This document shows, piece after piece, positions 8,931 to 17,639 of a DNA stretch of 64,000 bases. The first letter of the stretch is position 1, and every line of letters begins with the position of its first letter. The notes beneath the pieces were generated by a model. It worked only from the letters and a program-made list of their open reading frames with translations, searched no databases and was not told the DNA's origin. Source of the stretch: Gordonia effusa NBRC 100432 (GTDB taxonomy: Bacteria; Actinomycetota; Actinomycetes; Mycobacteriales; Mycobacteriaceae); NCBI RefSeq assembly GCF_000241305.1, contig NZ_BAEH01000092.1, positions 1-64,000 of the forward strand, given 5' to 3'. The position numbers and the translations under genes were made by a program.

Positions 8931-10136
8931 TCAGAGTCGGTAAGCCCGCATCAACCCCTTGGCGATGATCGTCTTCTGAATCTCACTGGTGCCTTCACCG
9001 ATCAGCAAGAACGGCGCATCGCGCATCAGTCGCTCGATCTCGTATTCCTTCGAGTACCCGTAGCCGCCGTGGATGCGGAAACTCTCCTGAGTGACCTCCG
9101 CGCAATACTCGCTGGCCAAATACTTGGCCATACCCGCGGCAACGTCGTTACGTTCACCGGAATCCTTCTGCCTAGCGGCGTTGACCATCATCAAATGTGC
9201 GGCCTCCACCTTGGTCGCCATCTCGGCGAGTTTGAACGCGATGGCCTGGTGCTCCGCGATGGGTTTGCCGAAGGTCGACCGTTGCTGCGCGTAGCGGATC
9301 GCCAGCTCGAAAGCACGCTGGGCGATACCGCAGGCACGTGCGGACACGTTCACGCGGCCTACCTCGACGCCGTCCATCATCTGCGCGAAACCGCGCCCGG
9401 GGACGCCGCCGAGGATGTCTTCCGCTCGGGCGCTATAGCCGTCGAAGATGAGTTCGGTTGTATCGATGCCCTTGTACCCGAGTTTGTCGATCTTGCCGGG
9501 GATCGTCAGACCCGGCTTAACCTCGCCGAAGCCAGCCGGCTTCTCGATGAGAAAGGCAGTGAGATTCTTGTGCGGCTTCTCGGCGCCTTCGTCGGTATGG
9601 ACAAGTGCCGCAACCAAAGTGGAACTACCGCCGTTGGTCAGCCACATCTTCTGGCCGTCGATTCGGTAGTCACCGTCAGATTCGCGACGAGCGCGCGTGC
9701 GGATCGCGGCCACGTCGGAGCCCAGCTCAGGCTCAGACATCGAGAATGCCCCGCGCAGCTCTCCGGTTGCCATGCGCGGCAACAGGTTTGCCTTCTGTTC
9801 GGCGGTCCCATGCTGCCGAATCATGTAGGCGACGATGAAGTGCGTGTTGATCACACCGGAAATGCTCATCCAGCCGCGCGCCAATTCTTCGACGCACAGA
9901 GCGTAGGTGAGCAGCGACTCCCCCGCGCCGCCGTACTCCTCGGGAATCATCAATCCGAACAGGCCCATCTGCTTCATCTGTTCGACGATCACGGTCGGGT
10001 ACTCGTCGACGTGCTCGAGTCGTTGTGCGTTCGGGATGATCTGCTTGTCGACGAATCCGCGGACGGCGGCGACGATGTCGGTCTGCACATCGGTCAGACC
10101 CGGGGTCTGCGCGAGCCGAAGGTTCGATGAGTTCAC
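8931..10136 (-). CDS. Acyl-CoA dehydrogenase
   Basis: FAD-dependent acyl-CoA dehydrogenase of about 401 residues, introducing the alpha-beta double bond in an acyl-CoA ester. Conserved blocks: PEEYGGAGESLLTYALCVEELARGW, AFSMSEPELGSDVAAIRTRA (flavin/substrate loop), KMWLTNG, RSTFGKPIAEHQ, and the C-terminal RIHGGYGYSKEYEIERLMRDA with EGTSEIQ. I chose the GTG at 10136 with GAGGG upstream; an open frame continues 34 codons further but those codons are not family-like and run towards the repeat element. Substrate unknown. A paralogue lies at 51610-52758. Confidence 0.88.
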   Translation of the reverse strand: MNSSNLRLAQTPGLTDVQTDIVAAVRGFVDKQIIPNAQRLEHVDEYPTVIVEQMKQMGLFGLMIPEEYGGAGESLLTYALCVEELARGWMSISGVINTHFIVAYMIRQHGTAEQKANLLPRMATGELRGAFSMSEPELGSDVAAIRTRARRESDGDYRIDGQKMWLTNGGSSTLVAALVHTDEGAEKPHKNLTAFLIEKPAGFGEVKPGLTIPGKIDKLGYKGIDTTELIFDGYSARAEDILGGVPGRGFAQMMDGVEVGRVNVSARACGIAQRAFELAIRYAQQRSTFGKPIAEHQAIAFKLAEMATKVEAAHLMMVNAARQKDSGERNDVAAGMAKYLASEYCAEVTQESFRIHGGYGYSKEYEIERLMRDAPFLLIGEGTSEIQKTIIAKGLMRAYRL

Positions 10137-10251
10137 GGTAGGTGTCCCTCTCTGAGTTCGCCCTTTGAGTAGTACCACTCGGGCGATGACCTCCCTCACC
10201 GAGCGCCCCCGACCACTCGGACGCTCCCACGGCGCCAACGACCCCGCCGTC

Positions 10252-10323
10252 GGGAATTTCGTCCGAATAGTGCTGGTGTAGGGGCAATATGCCCTTGCAT
10301 CCGCACTATTCGGACGATTTCCC
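10252..10323. repeat. Nested inverted repeat, family 1 copy 1
   Basis: Outer arms TCGTCCGAATAGTGC (10259-10273) and its exact complement (10303-10317) flank a small inner palindrome, GGGCA-ATA-TGCCC (10282-10294). Read on the minus strand, the 10-base core arms, 12-base spacers and 13-base centre match copy 2 at 36258-36332 exactly in size. It lies between copB and the acyl-CoA dehydrogenase, both on the minus strand. Function unknown. Confidence 0.85.
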
Positions 10324-10331
10324 GGCCCGGC

Positions 10332-12335
10332 CTACAAACGCGCGCGGCGCAACAACTGTGCGTTTGCGGCGACGATGACCGTCGACGCCGACATCAGGAT
10401 GGCGCCGACCGCCATCGGTAGCACAAAGCCGATCGGAGCGAGCAATCCGGCCGCGAGCGGCACCGATACGATGTTGTACCCGGCCGCCCACCACAGGTTC
10501 TGCTTCATCTTGCGGTACGCCGCCTTCGACAGATTGATCGCCGAGACCACCGCCCGCGGATCATCACCCGCCAGAATTACCCCGGCCGATCCGATGGCGA
10601 CGTCGGTACCCGCGCCGATCGCCACGCCGACGTCGGCGCGCGCCAACGCGGGTGCGTCGTTGACGCCGTCGCCGACCATGACGACAGTCGCACCTTCAGC
10701 CTGGAGTTCGGCGACTTTGGATTCCTTGTCCTCCGGTCGCACCCCGGCGTACACGCGTTCGATGCCAAGCTCGGCGGCGACGCGATATGCCACCGGCGCG
10801 GCATCGCCAGTGATCATCACCGGCTCAATTCCGTTGGCCCGCAGCGCATCGACCGCCTCCGCGGACTCCCGCCGAATTTCATCGGCGAGCGCCAGCGCTC
10901 CAACGACCTGCCCGTCCACGACGACATGCAGCACGGTGTTTCCGTCGTCAGCCCAACGTCGACTGCCTGGCAGAGCCGAAAGGCCCTCGTGGTCAAGTAG
11001 TTTCGGTCCGCCGACCGCGACGTCGCGGCCATCGACCTCGGCACGCACACCAACCGCGGCGCTGGCGACGAATCCAGTCGCCGTCGGTCGGGCCAGCTCT
11101 CGGGCATCAGCGGCGCCGACGATGGCACGCGCCAGCGGGTGTTCACTATCCCGTTCGGCCGCCGCCGCGATCGCCAGCACCTCGTCGTCGGTCCAGCCCG
11201 CCGCCGGAACCACCGCGACGACGCCGGGCTCTCCCTTAGTCAGGGTGCCGGTCTTATCGAACAACACCGTCGTCGCGTTGCGCAACGTCTCCAGCGCCAC
11301 CCGATCTTTCACCAGAACACCCATTTTCGCCGCACGTTCGGTCGCTATCGCGACGACCAGCGGAATCGCGAGGCCGAGCGCGTGCGGGCAGGCGATGACG
11401 AGGACGGTGATCGTCCGGATGATCGCGTTGTCTGGTTCGGCCAGCGCGGACCAGATGATTGCTGTCAACGCAGCCGAGGCCAGCGCGAACCAGAACAGCC
11501 AACCGGCTGCCTTGTCGGCCAGCCGCTGAGCGTGCGACGACGAGTTCTGCGCCTGGGCGACCAAGCGCGCGATGCCGGCGAGCGCGGTATCGTCGCCGAC
11601 CGCGTTGATCCGTACCCGAATCGCCGTGTCAGCGGTGACAGTACCGGCGACCACCTGATCACCGACGTTGCGCCGCACCAACTTTGACTCGCCGGTGATC
11701 ATCGACTCGTCGAGATCGGCTGTGCCATCGATGATCTCACCGTCAGCGGGCACCCGCGCACCGGGGCGCACGATGACGAGATCGCCGGTCCGGAGGTCGG
11801 TCGGGGCAACCAGCACCACCTGGTCACCCTCGATTCGCTCGGCCTCGTCGGGCAAAAGAGCTGCGAGGGAATCAAGCGCCGACGTGGTCATCGCCAGCGA
11901 ACGCATCTCGATCCAGTGGCCGGCGAGCATGATCACGATCAGCAGAGCCAGCTCCCACCAGAAGTCGAGATCATGGGCGACGACGTGGAGTGCGGCCAGC
12001 CAGGATGCGATGAACGCGACAGTGATCGCCAGCGCGATGAGGGTCATCATCCCGGGCTTACGTCCGCGCAACTCACCGACCGCCCCGGTCAGGAATGGTT
12101 TGCCGCCCCAGGCGAACATCACCGTTCCTACCGCTGGCGACACCCATTCGAGCCACGACCAGTCGGGAAGCTGGTAGCCGATGATCGACGCGAACATTCC
12201 GCTCGCCAGCACCGTCGGCACGGCGAGCACCGCCATTATCGCGAACAGACGTCCGAATGCAGCCGCGTGGCCCGCATGTCCGCCATGTTCGGCGTGTTCA
12301 TGCGAAGCTGCCGATCCATGCTGATCATGTGCCAT
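10332..12335 (-). CDS. copB: Copper-translocating P-type ATPase, CopB-like (P1B-3)
   Basis: Membrane copper exporter of 667 residues. The N-terminus is His-rich (nine His in the first 23) instead of an HMA domain. The transmembrane metal site is CPH (residues 316-318), which defines the P1B-3/CopB subgroup thought to move Cu(II) or Cu(I). Other ATPase motifs: TGES (214-217), DKTGT (360-364), and GDGVNDAPALARADVG. The ATG lies 37 bases from a perfect copper box. It differs in subgroup from the CPC-type ATPase at 56668, so the organism has two non-redundant copper pumps. Confidence 0.93.
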   Translation of the reverse strand: MAHDQHGSAASHEHAEHGGHAGHAAAFGRLFAIMAVLAVPTVLASGMFASIIGYQLPDWSWLEWVSPAVGTVMFAWGGKPFLTGAVGELRGRKPGMMTLIALAITVAFIASWLAALHVVAHDLDFWWELALLIVIMLAGHWIEMRSLAMTTSALDSLAALLPDEAERIEGDQVVLVAPTDLRTGDLVIVRPGARVPADGEIIDGTADLDESMITGESKLVRRNVGDQVVAGTVTADTAIRVRINAVGDDTALAGIARLVAQAQNSSSHAQRLADKAAGWLFWFALASAALTAIIWSALAEPDNAIIRTITVLVIACPHALGLAIPLVVAIATERAAKMGVLVKDRVALETLRNATTVLFDKTGTLTKGEPGVVAVVPAAGWTDDEVLAIAAAAERDSEHPLARAIVGAADARELARPTATGFVASAAVGVRAEVDGRDVAVGGPKLLDHEGLSALPGSRRWADDGNTVLHVVVDGQVVGALALADEIRRESAEAVDALRANGIEPVMITGDAAPVAYRVAAELGIERVYAGVRPEDKESKVAELQAEGATVVMVGDGVNDAPALARADVGVAIGAGTDVAIGSAGVILAGDDPRAVVSAINLSKAAYRKMKQNLWWAAGYNIVSVPLAAGLLAPIGFVLPMAVGAILMSASTVIVAANAQLLRRARL

Positions 12336-12371
12336 GTGATTGAGTGGTCGAAGTATTCACACCACCGTTGT

Positions 12372-12388
12372 ATACCCCCTAGGGGTAT
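12372..12388. promoter_or_regulatory. CsoR/RicR copper box upstream of copB
   Basis: ATACCCCCTAGGGGTAT is a nearly symmetrical 17-base operator, the best copper box in the window, 37 bases before the copB start codon. Confidence 0.82.
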
Positions 12389-12434
12389 TGGTCAAGTGTC
12401 GTCGACCACTGCATCGAGCGAACCGAAGTGAGAC

Positions 12435-13229
12435 CTACCCTCGCGACAGAAATGTCGCGGCCAATTCACCCCAGCGTTCGTGCTCCTGCGGCGTCGATGC
12501 CACGACCAACTCCGCGTTGGGAAGCGCGCTAGCCAACGCCTCCGCCGACGACACCGGATGGGACGGATCTCCGGTCCACGACAGAATCAGCGTCGGCTTA
12601 TCAAGGGATTCAAGCGCTTTCGCCGCCGGCAAATCAGTTTGGGCCGAACCCCGCAGCACTGCCGCGTACTGCGCGGCACGCACCCGAACCGGCGTCACGT
12701 AGCGTCGCGCGCCGACGAGCGCGGGCGAAGCCGGTTGATCGGCATTGAGTGCTTGCAATGCCGCGAGTCCCTTGTCTTCCAACAACTTCGCCGATGCGAG
12801 GCGTGCCAGATTGGCTCCCGGCCGGGTGTCCCAGATCGTGGGAGGCGTGGTCAGCACGAGTCGTCGGAACCGATCGGGTTGTGCGAGTGCGGCATACACG
12901 ATCGATGCGGTGCCCATCGAAGTGCCGACGGCGTCGACTTGTCCCGAACCGGCGACGACGTCGAGTAATGCCAGCAAATCCGCGCCCAGCTCGGGCCAGG
13001 TGTATTCGGTCGGCGTCAGCCCGCCGGAGGAATGGCCATGCCCACGGGCGTCGTAGCGAATAAGCCTGTGCCGCTTGCTAATCGGCCGCCAGTCAAAATG
13101 TCCGGCGGCTTCTTGTGTTGTCGCTGCCGACCCGATGCCGTGGGCCCATACCACCGGCGAGCCACTACCCGTGGAATTCCAGGCCAGCCGGGCACCACGA
13201 ACGTCGGCGTACTGATATCTGGCGGTCAC
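12435..13229 (-). CDS. Alpha/beta hydrolase
   Basis: Soluble alpha/beta-hydrolase of 264 residues. Oxyanion region VVWAHGIGSAATTQ near residue 29, YDARGHGHSSGG near 60, and the nucleophile elbow GTSMGTA near residue 105. The GTG start shares one base with the stop of the upstream alcohol dehydrogenase, so the two are coupled. The product resembles 3-oxoadipate enol-lactonase-like or general esterase members; the substrate is not evident. Confidence 0.8.
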   Translation of the reverse strand: MTARYQYADVRGARLAWNSTGSGSPVVWAHGIGSAATTQEAAGHFDWRPISKRHRLIRYDARGHGHSSGGLTPTEYTWPELGADLLALLDVVAGSGQVDAVGTSMGTASIVYAALAQPDRFRRLVLTTPPTIWDTRPGANLARLASAKLLEDKGLAALQALNADQPASPALVGARRYVTPVRVRAAQYAAVLRGSAQTDLPAAKALESLDKPTLILSWTGDPSHPVSSAEALASALPNAELVVASTPQEHERWGELAATFLSRG

Positions 13230-14299
13230 TACCCGAGGGTCGCGGCATCGATGACGAATCGGTAGCGCACATCGCTCGCGATGACCCGCTCATATGCCTC
13301 GTTGATCTGATCGGCGGCGATCACCTCGATCTCCGATCCGACGCCGTGTTCGGCGCAGAAGTCGAGCATTTCCTGCGTTTGCGCGATACCGCCGATCATC
13401 GATCCGGCGAAGCTGCGTCGATTGCGAGTCAACGAGCCCGCTTGCACCTCAATAGGCTGCTCGGGCAAGCCCAACTCGACCAGGGTGCCGTCAATCGCAA
13501 GCAGTCCAAGGTATTTCGACATATCCAGATTCGCCGACACGGTATTGAGGATCAGATCGAATGAGTTGCGCAGGGTCGTAAAGGTTTCCGGATCACTTGT
13601 CGCGTAATAGTGGTCGGCGCCCAGGCGCAGGCCGTCCTCCAGCTTCTTCAGAGACTGCGAGAGGACGGTAACTTCGGCACCCATCGCATGTGCGAGCTTC
13701 ACGCCCATGTGGCCGAGCCCACCCAACCCGATGACCGCGACCCGCTTGCCCGGTCCGGCGTTCCAGTGCCGCAGTGGGGAGAACAGCGTGATACCCGCGC
13801 ACAACAACGGCGCCGCGACGTCGAGCCCGATACCCGCCGGAATTGAGCACACGTAGTTCTCATCGACGACGATCCCCGCGGAGTATCCACCGTCGGTTAG
13901 CCGACCGTCGCGCCCACGTGCCGCGTAGGTTCCGACCATGCCGCGTTCGCAATACTGTTCCTCGCCAGCACGACACGCGTCGCATTCGCGACAGGAATCG
14001 ACCATGCAGCCGACGCCGACCCGATCGCCGACGGCGAATTTCGTGACGCCGGGCCCCACCGCTTCCACCACTCCGGCGATCTCGTGGCCGGGCACGACCG
14101 GGTAGGGCGTCGGCCCCCATTCACCACGGGCGGTGTGGATGTCGGAGTGGCAGATACCGCAATATGCGATGTCAATGCGAACGTCGTGGTCACCGAGCGC
14201 CCGACGCTCGATCGTCGTGGGCCCCAACGGCTGGTCGGCTGCGGGAGCAGCATAGGCGGCGACTGTGCGGGCGGCTGTGTCAGATCGTGTTTTCTGCAT
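13229..14299 (-). CDS. Zinc-dependent NAD(P) alcohol dehydrogenase, cinnamyl type
   Basis: Medium-chain dehydrogenase of 356 residues that interconverts alcohols and aldehydes. Catalytic zinc ligands: Cys in GICHSDIH and His in GHEIAG. Structural zinc: the four Cys of [20 protein letters not shown]. Coenzyme fold [21 protein letters not shown]. The arrangement is that of the YahK/AdhC cinnamyl-alcohol group. The ATG lies just downstream of a 22-base hairpin (14305-14326) and it is cotranscribed with the following hydrolase. Confidence 0.9.
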   Translation of the reverse strand: MQKTRSDTAARTVAAYAAPAADQPLGPTTIERRALGDHDVRIDIAYCGICHSDIHTARGEWGPTPYPVVPGHEIAGVVEAVGPGVTKFAVGDRVGVGCMVDSCRECDACRAGEEQYCERGMVGTYAARGRDGRLTDGGYSAGIVVDENYVCSIPAGIGLDVAAPLLCAGITLFSPLRHWNAGPGKRVAVIGLGGLGHMGVKLAHAMGAEVTVLSQSLKKLEDGLRLGADHYYATSDPETFTTLRNSFDLILNTVSANLDMSKYLGLLAIDGTLVELGLPEQPIEVQAGSLTRNRRSFAGSMIGGIAQTQEMLDFCAEHGVGSEIEVIAADQINEAYERVIASDVRYRFVIDAATLG

Positions 14300-14304
14300 A
14301 TATC

Positions 14305-14326
14305 CACCCTGCCACGGCAGGGTGGG
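14305..14326. promoter_or_regulatory. Inverted repeat before the alcohol dehydrogenase
   Basis: Perfect 10-base arms CCACCCTGCC and GGCAGGGTGG around a two-base centre, six bases upstream of the ATG at 14299. It may be an operator or a leader hairpin that covers the ribosome site. Confidence 0.5.
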
Positions 14327-14423
14327 TGGTGCGCCATATATCTAGCAACACTAACGATCTACTGATGTGTCATAAGACACAGGACAACCCGCACGGTTTT
14401 GAATGACGACCGGGTACCGGCAC

Positions 14424-14429
14424 TAGACT
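14424..14429 (+). promoter_or_regulatory. -10 hexamer, leaderless promoter of the ABC1 kinase gene
   Basis: TAGACT eight bases before GTG 14438, with no ribosome site between. It supports a leaderless start at the GTG instead of an upstream TTG. Confidence 0.5.
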
Positions 14430-14437
14430 CACCCTCG

Positions 14438-15733
14438 GTGAATACACAGCAGTCCACAACCACTGGGCGTTCGACCCTGCCAGCGGTGTCGCCGACTACC
14501 GAGGTGACACGGCTGGCCGCCGCTTTGGCTCATGCCGCCGCCGGTGTCGGCCGGTATGCACTGCACACCGTCGACGACGCGCTGCACCTAAAGCGGCCGT
14601 CCCGGAAACGTGCAGCTCATGAGGTGGTCTCGACCTTCGAACACCTCGGCCCCACTTATGTGAAGCTCGGCCAACTCATCGCTTCGAGTCCTGGTGTATT
14701 CAGCGAAACCTTGTCGAACGAATTCGAAACCCTTCTGGACCGAGTTACCCCGGCCGATCCCAAGGCCATCGGCACACTCTTCGAGGGTGAACTCGGCAAG
14801 CGGCCCGACGAAGTATTCGCCACTTTCGATGTCGAGCCGATCGCCTCGGCGTCGATCGCCCAGGTGCACACCGCAACGCTGCACAGCGGCGAAGAAGTGG
14901 TGGTGAAGATCCAGCGGCCTGGCATTTCCCGTCGCCTCGCCCCCGACGTCGCGCTGCTCGAACGTATCGCCGGCCTCGTCGAACTGACCGATGCGGGCAA
15001 GATGCTCAGCGCGCGCCACGTTGTCGAAGACTTCGCCGACGGCCTCGACGCCGAACTGAACTTCCTCAATGAGGCATCGACCATGCAAGAGTGGTTCGAC
15101 TGCCTACAACCCGGCCCGTTCGGCGATCGCGTTCGCGTTCCCAAGGTGTACCAAGAATTCTCGACGCCACGCGTGCTGACGATGGAACGGATCTACGCGA
15201 CGCGGATCGACGATGCCGCGGCAGTCCGCGCAGCCGGACACAATGGCACTGACCTTTGCCGCAATCTCCTTCTCTCACTTCTCGATTCGGCGTTTCACGG
15301 TGGCCTGTTCCACGGCGACCTGCACGCGGGAAATGTGCTCGTCGATGCCGACGGCAAACTCGTGCTCCTCGACTTCGGCATCGTCGGACGGTTCACCCCG
15401 CGCACGCGTCGGATCCTGCGCCAGCTCGTCGTCGATCTGATCGTCAAGAAGGATTACGACTCGGCCGGCCGCGGTATCTTTCTGCTCGGGGCGGTGCACA
15501 AGCCCGGGTCGACCGTCAAGGGCGGGTCTGATCTGGAGAAGGTGACCGCGCCGCTGTCGGGCACCGCACTCAGCGACATGTCCTATACCGATCTGGGTCG
15601 GCAGATGGCCGTTATCGCCAAGGCACACGACGCTCGGTCTCCCGCGAGAGTTGGTGCTCGTCGGCAAACAACTGCTCTACGTCGAGAAGTACATGAAGCT
15701 CCTGGCTCCGCGCTGGAAGGCAGTCGCCGATAA
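14438..15733 (+). CDS. ABC1/UbiB-family atypical kinase, 3' end frameshifted
   Basis: Protein-kinase-like ABC1 family member. The core is complete: KxGQ motif YVKLGQLIASSPGVF, Ala-rich loop SASIAQVH, ATP Lys in VVVKIQRPG, HGDLHAGN catalytic loop and LLDFGIVG. After AKAHDAR (about codon 400) the frame departs from the family and ends in a short Arg-rich tail. The expected ending (LPRELVLVGKQLLYVEKYMK and on) lies in the +1 frame from 15639 to 15803, so one base appears inserted near 15638. Either a real mutation shortens the tail or the base is a sequencing error. The kinase fold might still work. GTG 14438 is preferred over a TTG at 14399 because of the -10 box. Confidence 0.75.
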   Translation: MNTQQSTTTGRSTLPAVSPTTEVTRLAAALAHAAAGVGRYALHTVDDALHLKRPSRKRAAHEVVSTFEHLGPTYVKLGQLIASSPGVFSETLSNEFETLLDRVTPADPKAIGTLFEGELGKRPDEVFATFDVEPIASASIAQVHTATLHSGEEVVVKIQRPGISRRLAPDVALLERIAGLVELTDAGKMLSARHVVEDFADGLDAELNFLNEASTMQEWFDCLQPGPFGDRVRVPKVYQEFSTPRVLTMERIYATRIDDAAAVRAAGHNGTDLCRNLLLSLLDSAFHGGLFHGDLHAGNVLVDADGKLVLLDFGIVGRFTPRTRRILRQLVVDLIVKKDYDSAGRGIFLLGAVHKPGSTVKGGSDLEKVTAPLSGTALSDMSYTDLGRQMAVIAKAHDARSPARVGARRQTTALRREVHEAPGSALEGSRR

Positions 15734-15803
15734 GGAAATCTTCGGTTACATGGCAGGAATCTTGAAGGAAGCCGAACGCGACAGGCGTCACGCACCGAGT
15801 TAA
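15639..15803 (+). pseudogene. Displaced C-terminal coding segment of the ABC1 kinase
   Basis: In the +1 frame these bases encode the family's usual C-terminal end (LPRELVLVGKQLLYVEK, then a MKLLAPRW block and an EIFGYMAGILKEAE stretch) up to a TAA at 15801-15803. Removing one base near 15635-15638 would join it to the upstream frame as a protein of about 454 residues. Confidence 0.75.
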
Positions 15804-15905
15804 CAATTGGCAACAGTGACCACAGGAGTCACAAATGTCACGTGCCTGCCTATAGGCTGGGACGAACTGTGTGCACGCGCACCAGCAACGACTACAAGGA
15901 GAACG

Positions 15906-17639
15906 ATGAAACGAGTGTGGTCAGCATTGCCCGCCTTCTTCGGCGTCGCATGCATCATGGCGGCAATCGCAACGGCGTTCTACCTGGTACCACAGCTACG
16001 CGTCGTGCCACTCGATCTCGACATCACCTCTGACGCACAGACCGTGGCCGCCGACGGCACCTCAAACAACCGCTACCCAGCGGTGATCTTCGATCGTTGC
16101 TCGGTGACCCAACGCAAAGCTCGCCAACTCGACGCCAACCTCGTGCAGCAGCGTCGCTCGGTCATCGTCGACCCATCGGACAAACGCCAAGCAACGGTCC
16201 AGTCGGCGCAATCGGTGGTCATTGAGCGGACTCGCGACGCGTCGGGCAAAGAGGCAACACCTACAGTCGGTGCCGCCAACGCCGAACGAACTTGCGACGA
16301 CGGTCTACTCACCGCGAGTATCGACCGAGTCTCGGTGAACCGCAAAACGTCGGTGCCCAATGGCACCATCGCATCCATTCAGCTTGAGGCGGTCCCCGAA
16401 GGAGCCTCGGTCAAGGATGTTTCGGTCGATGCTCCGCGCCAGGGCTTCCAGTACAAGTTCGGCTTCGACGTCAAGAAGCGCGACTACCTCTACTACGACC
16501 TCAATACCCGTTCGGACAATGCTGCGAAATTCGTCGGCGAGAAGGTCATCAAAGGCGTGACCACATACGAGTTCGTCAGCGAAGTTCCCGAGACAGATCT
16601 ATCGGGCCTGGCGAACGCACAGGGCGAGGCAGCACTGGGCACCATGTTGACGATGCCCGCGAGTTGGTGGGGTATCACCGGCCGCGATGTGAAACCCAAG
16701 GACTCGGTCACCCTGCACCGCTACGCGAAGGCAACCCGGCACGTCTTCGTCGAGCCCAAAACCGGCACCATCGTCGATGGCCGGGAAGATCAGCATCAGT
16801 ACTTCATGTCCCCCGATCAGAGCGAGGACACACCCGAGTCGGTCCGGAACTTTCGACTCGACGCCCTCAAAGGCACCTTCCAATGGGACGACGCCACCGT
16901 CGCTCGGCAGACCGACAAGGCGTCGGGTTATGTGAACCAGCTCAAGTGGGGTGGGGTCTTCCTGCCGATCATTCTGGCGGTCGTCGGAGTCCTGCTAATC
17001 GGTTTGTGGCTCCTACTGTTCCTGCGCGGTCGCCGTAAAGACCGCGGTGACGACGGTCAGGACCAGCCATATAGTCCGGCCCCGGAGGGCGCCGCCTTCG
17101 CGGCCGGCGGGGTGTCACTGGACAAACCTGACGAGCAACCGACAACAGTTCTGCCCACCGATCACGGTAGTTCCCCGTATACGTCGTCGGTGACCGAGAG
17201 CGGCCGGCACCAACGCATCGACGATGCCGGGTGGGCGCCGTTCGCCGACCAACAGCCGCCGTCGGGCCCGTACCGGACCGATCCCTACGACCCGTATGCC
17301 GGCACTCAGGTCCAGGGAACTGAGCCGTGGGCCCGTGAACCCGCGCCGTATCAAGCGCCCGGCGCTCCCTACCCGGTCGATAACCAAGGGACACAACAGG
17401 AGTACGGCTCAGACCCATCACGCACCGAGCCGATTGAGCAGGGCAGTAACGTCGCACCGACGAATCGTCACGCGCGCCCCGACGACGATGACACCGCGGC
17501 GATACCACCGGCCGACGGCTACCAGGGTCGCCATTCCGGCGACTACGGTTCAACCACCCCAACGTATTTCGGTTCGGATGACGAGTCGAACGGGCCTGCG
17601 GTGCGCCGGCACGTCGATCCCGACGACCAGTCTCACTAG
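15906..17639 (+). CDS. DUF3068 (PorA-family) membrane protein
   Basis: Envelope protein of 577 residues typical of Mycobacteriales. An N-terminal membrane helix (residues 8-27) is followed by a large extracytoplasmic DUF3068 domain, a second helix near 360-385 (GVFLPIILAVVGVLLIGLWLLLFLRGRR), then a long cytoplasmic tail rich in Pro, Tyr, Asp and Gln. AAGGAG five bases before the ATG fixes the start. Databases often name the family PorA, but channel activity is not shown for it. Its stop overlaps the convergent CDF gene's stop by four bases. Direct repeats GTCACA and GTCACG, nine bases apart (15828-15842), lie upstream. Confidence 0.85.
   Translation: MKRVWSALPAFFGVACIMAAIATAFYLVPQLRVVPLDLDITSDAQTVAADGTSNNRYPAVIFDRCSVTQRKARQLDANLVQQRRSVIVDPSDKRQATVQSAQSVVIERTRDASGKEATPTVGAANAERTCDDGLLTASIDRVSVNRKTSVPNGTIASIQLEAVPEGASVKDVSVDAPRQGFQYKFGFDVKKRDYLYYDLNTRSDNAAKFVGEKVIKGVTTYEFVSEVPETDLSGLANAQGEAALGTMLTMPASWWGITGRDVKPKDSVTLHRYAKATRHVFVEPKTGTIVDGREDQHQYFMSPDQSEDTPESVRNFRLDALKGTFQWDDATVARQTDKASGYVNQLKWGGVFLPIILAVVGVLLIGLWLLLFLRGRRKDRGDDGQDQPYSPAPEGAAFAAGGVSLDKPDEQPTTVLPTDHGSSPYTSSVTESGRHQRIDDAGWAPFADQQPPSGPYRTDPYDPYAGTQVQGTEPWAREPAPYQAPGAPYPVDNQGTQQEYGSDPSRTEPIEQGSNVAPTNRHARPDDDDTAAIPPADGYQGRHSGDYGSTTPTYFGSDDESNGPAVRRHVDPDDQSH

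Noticed and set aside
13115-13564. Plus-strand frame over the alcohol dehydrogenase
   Set aside because: Antisense to a gene with complete zinc motifs; no ribosome site.
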